A stretch of DNA of 64,000 bases, taken from positions 186,001 to 250,000 of the forward strand of contig CAVPDA010000010.1 in NCBI GenBank assembly GCA_963702495.1, read 5' to 3'. Shown piece by piece: positions 58,743-64,000 of this stretch (within the stretch, counting starts at the first letter, position 1; every line of letters starts with the position of its first letter). The position numbers and the translations under genes are program-made. Origin of the DNA: CAVPDA01 sp963702495. GTDB taxonomy: Bacteria > Pseudomonadota > Gammaproteobacteria > Burkholderiales > Rhodocyclaceae. Under the pieces are notes generated by a model. That model saw only the letters and a program-made list of their open reading frames with translations, was not told the DNA's origin and did not search any database.

Positions 58743-60725
58743 ATGCAGACTTCGACGGCATCTGTCGCCTTGCAGCCCGTGCAACGGCCGCCCCGCTGGT
58801 TCTGGGTGCTGCCGCGGGCGGCCCTGCTCGTTTCGCTGGCGGCGGTCGGCGCCCTGTTGTGGCTACTGTACCAGAACGACGTCGAGGAACAGCGCGCGGC
58901 GCTCATCGGCGACGTGCTGTGGGTGGAGCAGGACCTGCGCTTCCACCTGGAGCGCAACGTCGAGCAACTGCAGCAACTCGGGCTCGACCGCGTCAGCAAC
59001 CAGGTCGATGGGCAAACCTACGAGCTGCGCGCGCGCTCCATTCTGTTGGGTGGACAGGGGCTGATCCAGTTGATGTTCCTCGACGCCGAAGGCAAGCGTC
59101 AGTCCATCCGGCGGCAGGGAGGGGGGCGCGCAGTCGCCGAGAACACGGGTACGGCCCCTTCGCCGGACGTCTATCGGCTGGCGCGAAAGCTCGGCACTCC
59201 CCAGTACAGCGGAGCCCGCAGCGTGGCGGACACCGATGCCCAGTTCGAGGTCCACGTGCCGCTGTTCTACGGCGACGCGTTCGCCGGCATGATGGTGGGG
59301 GTGTATTCGATCCGCACGCTGCTGGCCCAGTTCGTCCCCTGGTGGTTCGCCGAAAAATACAAGGTCAGCGTCGTAGACGACAACGGGGCCGTGCTGGCCA
59401 CCAAGTCGAACGTCACGGCAGAGCGCGCCATCGACACCTACCAGGTATCCTTCGATCCGCCCGGGCACGGCCTGTCGCTGCAGGTTTCCGCCTATCGCAG
59501 CGAAACGCGGCTGCTGCCGGCGCTGCTGGTGGCCACCATCGCCTTGCTGTCGATCGCCATCGTCACCAGCCTGTGGGCGCTGCGGCGCCACGTCCAGGGC
59601 CGCTACCAGGCGGAGCTCGCGCTGCGCGAGGAACATGCATTCCGCAAGGCGATGGAGGACTCGCTGCTCACGGGCCTGCGCGCCCGCGACCTGCAGGGGC
59701 GCATCACCTACGTCAACCCCGCCTTCTGCCGCATGGTGGGCTGGAGCCAGGAGGAGCTGATCGGCCTCGTTCCGCCCATGCCTTACTGGCCGCCGGAGAA
59801 CCTGGAACAGGTGCGTGCCGTGCACGACGATATTCTTGCCGGGTCCGCGCCCAGCGAAGGTGTCGAAGTACGGCTGATGCGCAAGAACGGGGAGCGCTTC
59901 GACGCCCTCATCTACGAGGCCCCGCTGATCGACGCCCAGGGACGGCACACCGGCTGGATGGGCTCGGTGCTGGACATCACGGCGCGCCGGCGCGCGGAGG
60001 AACTGGCGCGCCGGCAGCAGGAGAAGCTGCAGTTCACATCGCGCCTGGTGACCATGGGCGAGATGGCGTTGACCCTGGCCCACGAGTTGAACCAGCCGCT
60101 CGCCGCCATCGCCAGCTACAACGCCGGCTGCCTCAACCGCCTCGAGGCCGGCGACTTCGACCGCGAGGAAATGATCCAGGCGTCGCGCAAGCTCGGCAAG
60201 CAGGCCCAGCGCGCAGGGCAGATCATCCGCCGCATCTACGAGTTCGTGCGGCGCTCCGAGCCCAAGCACCGGCCCTGCGATCTCAACGCGGTGGTCGAGG
60301 ATGCGGCCGGGCTGATCGAAGCCGACGCGCGCACGCGCGGCATCCGCATCGTGCCGCAGCTTGCCGAGCACCTGCCGGCGGTGCTGGCGGACCGGGTGAT
60401 GATCGAACAGGTGGTGCTGAACCTGCTGCGCAACGGCATCGACGCCATGCGCGATGTCGCGGCCGACGGCAAGGTTCTCACCATCACTACCGGGGCGTCC
60501 GACGGAAGCGTCACGGTCAGCGTCGCCGACCAGGGCTCGGGCATCGGCGCCGAGGTCGCCGACAAGTTGTACACGCCCTTTTTCACCACCAAGGAGGAAG
60601 GCATGGGCATGGGGCTCAACATCTGCCGCTCCATCATCGAACTGCACGGCGCCCATCTGTGGTTCGAGCCGCGTCCCGGCGGCGGAACGATATTCCGCTT
60701 CTCGCTTGCCGCGATGCGCTCATGA
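58743..60725 (+). CDS. dctS: DctS-like sensor histidine kinase
   Basis: The 660-residue protein has an N-terminal helix (about 23-43), a periplasmic sensor region (about 45-255), a second helix (about 260-285), a PAS domain (about 305-410, LQGRITYVNPAFCRMVGWSQEEL), the HisKA H-box (TLAHELNQPLAAIASY) and an ATPase domain (NLLRNGIDAM, GSGIG, GMGMGLNICRSI). It matches DctS/DctB-type dicarboxylate sensors. It lies next to a TRAP transporter and overlaps the regulator gene by four bases. Confidence 0.92.
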   Translation: MQTSTASVALQPVQRPPRWFWVLPRAALLVSLAAVGALLWLLYQNDVEEQRAALIGDVLWVEQDLRFHLERNVEQLQQLGLDRVSNQVDGQTYELRARSILLGGQGLIQLMFLDAEGKRQSIRRQGGGRAVAENTGTAPSPDVYRLARKLGTPQYSGARSVADTDAQFEVHVPLFYGDAFAGMMVGVYSIRTLLAQFVPWWFAEKYKVSVVDDNGAVLATKSNVTAERAIDTYQVSFDPPGHGLSLQVSAYRSETRLLPALLVATIALLSIAIVTSLWALRRHVQGRYQAELALREEHAFRKAMEDSLLTGLRARDLQGRITYVNPAFCRMVGWSQEELIGLVPPMPYWPPENLEQVRAVHDDILAGSAPSEGVEVRLMRKNGERFDALIYEAPLIDAQGRHTGWMGSVLDITARRRAEELARRQQEKLQFTSRLVTMGEMALTLAHELNQPLAAIASYNAGCLNRLEAGDFDREEMIQASRKLGKQAQRAGQIIRRIYEFVRRSEPKHRPCDLNAVVEDAAGLIEADARTRGIRIVPQLAEHLPAVLADRVMIEQVVLNLLRNGIDAMRDVAADGKVLTITTGASDGSVTVSVADQGSGIGAEVADKLYTPFFTTKEEGMGMGLNICRSIIELHGAHLWFEPRPGGGTIFRFSLAAMRS

Positions 60726-61324
60726 GCGCCCCCACCGCCCATATCGTTGACGACGATGAAGCCATCCGCGACTCGTTGTCGTGGCTGTTCCAGTCGCGCG
60801 GCGTGAGCGCCGCGGCCTGGAGTTCCGCCGAGGCGTTTCTCGCCGACTATCGCGATGACATGCGGGGCTGCCTCGTCCTCGACGTGCGCATGGAGGGCAT
60901 GAGCGGGCTGGAGTTGTTCGACCGCCTGATGGAGGCCGGCTGTCCCATGCCGGTGGTGTTCCTCACCGGTCACGGCGACGTCCCGCTCGCCGTTGCCGCC
61001 CTGAAGAAGGGCGCCTACGACTTCATCGAGAAGCCGTTCAATGACAACGAACTCGTGAATCGCGTGATCGAGGCGCTGGCGATCGATGCGGCGCGCCGCG
61101 CTGCGCTGGCCAGCAATGCGTCCGTTGCCTCGCGCCTCGCCGCCCTCACCGCCCGCGAGCGCGAGGTGATGGATCTGATCCTGGCGGGCAAGCTCAACAA
61201 GGTGATCGCCGATCAGCTCAGCATCGCGATCCGCACGGTGGAAGTGCATCGCGCCCGCATCTTCGAGAAGACCGGCGTGAAGTCGGCGGTGGAACTGGCG
61301 CAACTGCTCGCCGGCAGGCGCTAG
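60722..61324 (+). CDS. dctR: DctR-like response regulator (FixJ/NarL-type)
   Basis: The 200-residue protein has a receiver domain (DDDEAIRD near residue 10, LDVRMEGMSG with the phosphorylated Asp about 54, TGHGDVPLAVAALKKGAYDFIEKPF) and a LuxR-type helix-turn-helix (LTAREREVMDLILAGKLNKVIADQL). It is coupled to the kinase. It probably activates dctPQM. Its stop TAG shares the CTAG at 61321-61324 with the convergent tilS stop. Confidence 0.93.
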   Translation: MSAPTAHIVDDDEAIRDSLSWLFQSRGVSAAAWSSAEAFLADYRDDMRGCLVLDVRMEGMSGLELFDRLMEAGCPMPVVFLTGHGDVPLAVAALKKGAYDFIEKPFNDNELVNRVIEALAIDAARRAALASNASVASRLAALTAREREVMDLILAGKLNKVIADQLSIAIRTVEVHRARIFEKTGVKSAVELAQLLAGRR

Positions 61325-62676
61325 CCCGGTTCCCAGTCCGGGAGCAGTCCCGCCTCGCCAGGGGCGCAGCGAAACTCGGCGGCAACCCCGATCCCCGGCA
61401 CCCAGGCCAGATCCGCACCGCACCACAACAGCGGCATCGACGTCCGCCGCCAGTACGGAATGGCGGCCTCCTGCAGCAGGTTCTTCAGGCTGCGATGCGG
61501 ACCCGTCGGATGCAGCCGCATGCGCTCTCCGCCGCTGCGCGCGCGCAGCGTGACAGTGCTGCGGCGCAGCAGGGGCTCGGCGATCCCCTCGCCCGTGGTC
61601 TCGCGCAAAACAACCTTGCCGTCGCCCCAGGACAGGATCGCCTCCCCGCTCCAGGCTCTGTCCTCCGGCGCTGCCGCGGCTGCGATCCGTTCCACGCAAG
61701 CCCAGCCGCGATAGCAGCGGATGGCGCGTTCCCCCACCACCACGCGCAATCGGCTGTCGCGCTTCGCCGTAGCCAACTGGCGCCGCAGCTCGCACAGCAT
61801 GGCCGCGTCGGGCATCGTGACGCCCTGCCGCCGCAACCAGTGTCGCAGCAGGTTTCTTGCCCTCGGCTCGTCGAGCAGCGTCATGGCCTCGATGCTCAGC
61901 CGTCCCGTCGTGTCGATGCCTGTGCCCGCGTCGATCTGGGCCAGCGCATCGAGCAACAGAGCCGCCTCGGCCGACCACTCGGCGCTGCGCGCCAGGGTCC
62001 GACGGTATCCCGGATAGCGCCGCGCCAGCAGCGGAACAACTTCGTGCCGCAGGAAATTGCGCGCGAACCCGGTATCGGCATTGCTCGCGTCCTCCACCCA
62101 CGACAGCGCGCGGTCCCGCGCATAGGCCTCGATCTCGCCGCGCGTCACACCCAGCAGCGGGCGCAGCAGTCGCGGGCGGTGAGCGCCGCCGCACGTTTCG
62201 AAGCCGCGCACTTCGGGCATGCCGGCGGCGCCGTGAGGCCCCGCTCCGCGCAGAAGATTGGCCAGCAGGGTTTCGACCTGGTCGTCCTGCTGATGCGCGA
62301 GCACGATCCAGTCCGTGTCGAGCGCGGAAAACACACGGTAGCGCGCGTCCCGCGCCGCCGCTTCCAATCCCCTGCCGCTGTCCCGCGCCACCGTTACGGC
62401 TGTCACCTGCAGCGGAATGTCCCGTCGCGCGCACAGCGCGCCGCAAAACACGGCCCATTGCTGCGAGAGCGGACTGATGCCATGATCGACATGCACCGCC
62501 CGCAGCATGAAATCAAAGCGGCCCTGCAACCGGCACAGCACGTCGAGCAGCACCACGGAATCGATGCCGCCCGAGAGTGCGGCAGTGAGATCTTGTCCGG
62601 GAGACAGGTGGCGAGCGAGGACGGCGGCTGCCGCGTCCGCGAAGTCAACGGACCGGCTGTTCCTTGAACCGCCCAT
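61321..62676 (-). CDS. tilS: tRNA(Ile)-lysidine synthase
   Basis: The 451-residue enzyme has the PP-loop ALSGGIDSVVLLDVL (about 34-48), the HQQDDQVETLLANLLRGAG helix and the TilS C-terminal domains (MRLHPTGPHRSLKNLLQEAAIP). It converts C34 of tRNA-Ile(CAU) to lysidine with lysine and ATP, an essential decoding step. The start at 62676 overlaps accA by 32 bases; no better start is obvious. Confidence 0.94.
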   Translation of the reverse strand: MGGSRNSRSVDFADAAAAVLARHLSPGQDLTAALSGGIDSVVLLDVLCRLQGRFDFMLRAVHVDHGISPLSQQWAVFCGALCARRDIPLQVTAVTVARDSGRGLEAAARDARYRVFSALDTDWIVLAHQQDDQVETLLANLLRGAGPHGAAGMPEVRGFETCGGAHRPRLLRPLLGVTRGEIEAYARDRALSWVEDASNADTGFARNFLRHEVVPLLARRYPGYRRTLARSAEWSAEAALLLDALAQIDAGTGIDTTGRLSIEAMTLLDEPRARNLLRHWLRRQGVTMPDAAMLCELRRQLATAKRDSRLRVVVGERAIRCYRGWACVERIAAAAAPEDRAWSGEAILSWGDGKVVLRETTGEGIAEPLLRRSTVTLRARSGGERMRLHPTGPHRSLKNLLQEAAIPYWRRTSMPLLWCGADLAWVPGIGVAAEFRCAPGEAGLLPDWEPG

Positions 62677-63613
62677 AGCTCATCAGCCGCTCGAAGCGCT
62701 TCTCCACCAGTTGCGCGGGCGAGAGATCGGCCAATTGACGCAGCGCATCCTGCAGCGCCTTCTTCAGTGCCTGCGCCGTGGCACGATGGTCGCGATGGGC
62801 ACCGCCGGTAGGCTCGCTGACAATGCGGTCGATGAGCCCGAGCGCCTTGAGGCGCGTCGCGGTTATGCCCATGGTCTCGGCCGCGTCGGCGGCGTTCTCC
62901 GCGCTTTTCCACAGGATCGAGGCGCAACCCTCGGGCGAGATCACGGCATAGGTCGAATACTGCAGCATCATGACAATGTCGCCGACCGCGATGGCCAGGG
63001 CGCCCCCCGATCCACCCTCTCCGATCACGGTGCAGATGATGGGCACCCTCAGCTCCGTCATGACGAACAGGTTGCGGCCGATCGCTTCCGACTGGCCGCG
63101 CTCCTCCGCATCGATGCCGGGGTATGCTCCCGGCGTGTTGACGAAGGTGAACACGGGCAGGCCGAACTTTTCCGCCAGTCGCATCAGCCGCAGCGCCTTG
63201 CGATAACCCTCCGGACGCGGCATGCCGAAATTGCGCAGGATCTTCTCCTTGGTGTCGCGCCCCTTCTGATGGCCGATCACCATGCACGCCTGCCCATTGA
63301 AGCGGGCGAGGCCGCCCGCGATCGCACGGTCGTCGGCAAAGCCCCGGTCGCCGTGCAACTCCTCGAACTCGGTGAAGATGTGCTCGATGTAGTCGAGCGT
63401 GTAGGGGCGCTGCGGGTGGCGCGCCACCTGGGAGATCTGCCACGGCGAGAGTTTGCCGTAGATGTCCTTGGTGAGTGTCTGGCTCTTTACGGCAAGGCGG
63501 CCGATTTCCTCGGAAATGTCGACTGCCGAATCGTCCTGGACGAAGCGCAGTTCTTCGATCTTCCCTTCAAGCTCGGCGATCGGTTGTTCGAAGTCCAGGA
63601 AAGTGGTCTTCAT
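62645..63613 (-). CDS. accA: Acetyl-CoA carboxylase carboxyltransferase subunit alpha
   Basis: The 322-residue protein has AccA motifs throughout: the N-terminal coiled helix region (LDFEQPIAELEGKIEEL), RPYTLDYIEHIFTEFEELHGDRGFADD, GRDTKEKILRNFGMPRPEGYRKALRLM and the GGSGGALAIAVGD carboxyltransferase loop. It makes malonyl-CoA with AccD in fatty acid synthesis. It is followed by the overlapping tilS, a common pair in proteobacteria. Confidence 0.96.
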   Translation of the reverse strand: MKTTFLDFEQPIAELEGKIEELRFVQDDSAVDISEEIGRLAVKSQTLTKDIYGKLSPWQISQVARHPQRPYTLDYIEHIFTEFEELHGDRGFADDRAIAGGLARFNGQACMVIGHQKGRDTKEKILRNFGMPRPEGYRKALRLMRLAEKFGLPVFTFVNTPGAYPGIDAEERGQSEAIGRNLFVMTELRVPIICTVIGEGGSGGALAIAVGDIVMMLQYSTYAVISPEGCASILWKSAENAADAAETMGITATRLKALGLIDRIVSEPTGGAHRDHRATAQALKKALQDALRQLADLSPAQLVEKRFERLMSYGRFKEQPVR

Positions 63614-63721
63614 GGCAATCTAGCAAGGTATCGAATGGGCGATTTTACTCGAATCGACCCGGATGGCCTGCCCCCTTGCGCATTCCGCCACCCCGCCAAC
63701 GCCGGGAACCTCTGCGGAAGG

Positions 63722-64000
63722 CTAGATGGAAATCCGCGCACCCAACTCGATCACGCGATCCGCCGGCAGGTTGAGATACTCCACGGCGCTCGGCGCATTG
63801 CGCTGCATCCAGCGGAACAACTCCCGGCGCCAGGTGAACAGGCCGCGCTTGCGTGCCGGGGTGATGGTCGATTTCCCGAGGAAGAAGGTGGTGTCGGCCA
63901 ACTCGAAGCGCAGCCCGTGCCGCTCTAGCAGGTGCAAGGCGTGCATCATGTCCGGATCCTCCATGAAGCCGTAATGCAGGACGACCCGGTAGATCCGCTG
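63722..64000 (-). CDS. kup: Kup-family potassium transporter, C-terminal end (partial)
   Basis: The last 92 residues are visible; the rest lies past base 64000. The segment reads ...YRVVLHYGFMEDPDMMHALHLLE, then TTFFLGKSTITPA and the W..RMQRNA..AVEYLNLPADRVIELGARI end, matching the cytoplasmic C-terminus of Kup/TrkD proton-potassium symporters. The stop is at 63722. The membrane part cannot be judged here. Confidence 0.9.
   Translation of the reverse strand, partial: QRIYRVVLHYGFMEDPDMMHALHLLERHGLRFELADTTFFLGKSTITPARKRGLFTWRRELFRWMQRNAPSAVEYLNLPADRVIELGARISI

Noticed and set aside
1..64000. tRNA, rRNA, IS elements, prophage and replication origin
   Set aside because: None was recognised by eye; a scan with tRNAscan, Infernal and ISfinder-type searches would settle it.

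Overview
The window reads as a chromosomal segment of a GC-rich betaproteobacterium. The gene families, dense ATGA-overlapped operons and respiratory gene content suggest a Rhodocyclales-like, metabolically versatile bacterium, but the taxon is an inference. No rRNA, tRNA or CRISPR array was recognised.

Layout. (1) 1-6.7 kb, minus strand: a membrane-bound [NiFe] hydrogenase locus of the hynS-isp1-isp2 type, with hynS complete, isp1 complete and isp2 cut by the window edge; the large subunit must lie beyond base 1. Upstream are three accessory genes (HypC/HupF-like chaperone, maturation protease, HupH-like). Upstream of those is a second Isp1/Isp2-like pair joined to a formate dehydrogenase gamma cytochrome b but with no catalytic subunit. 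FNR-type boxes precede hynS and, more weakly, the accessory operon. (2) 6.7-18.6 kb: acyl-CoA and electron-transfer-flavoprotein metabolism (ETF-QO, etfBA, acyl-CoA dehydrogenase, enoyl-CoA hydratase, acyl-CoA synthetase, thioesterase) with a divergent TetR regulator and a palindromic candidate operator. (3) 18.7-26.0 kb: an Mla-type lipid-transport ABC system, exopolyphosphatase and a divergent polyphosphate kinase. (4) 26.2-35.8 kb, minus strand: one hydrogenase maturation operon hupK-hypA-hypB-hypF-hypC-hypD-hypE-hypX. (5) 35.8-46.6 kb: a mixed region with a broken HNH-like gene, an EEP hydrolase, an ECF sigma/putative anti-sigma pair, a PQQ-type sugar dehydrogenase, a CDF metal exporter, a frameshifted acyl-CoA synthetase/GNAT gene and a Tat-exported nitroreductase-like protein. 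(6) 47.0-54.8 kb: a B12-type ribonucleotide reductase carrying a homing-endonuclease intein, then a small defence-like cluster: zinc-ribbon/DUF1887-type nuclease, SPPY-class DNA methyltransferase, PaeR7I-type restriction enzyme and a VapBC-type toxin-antitoxin pair. (7) 55-61.3 kb: a TRAP dicarboxylate-type transporter (dctPQM) with a divergent DctS/DctR-like two-component system. (8) 61.3-64 kb: tilS, accA and the C-terminus of a Kup potassium transporter.

How the parts fit. Regions 1 and 4 together supply a hydrogenase and most of its maturation machinery (HypA-F, HypX, HupK, HupH, protease). The Isp1/Isp2 pairs resemble DsrM/HdrD-type membrane electron modules and probably link periplasmic hydrogen (and possibly formate) oxidation to quinone or cytoplasmic thiol carriers. 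Region 2 feeds acyl-CoA-derived electrons through ETF and ETF-QO to quinone.

Most notable items: the FDH-gamma/Isp1/Isp2 unit with no enzyme; a 141-bp terminal-inverted-repeat element present twice, each time directly after a TGA stop codon between convergent genes; a REP-like palindrome translated in frame inside hypF; an intein placed exactly at the radical cysteine of ribonucleotide reductase; and the nuclease/methyltransferase/restriction cluster.
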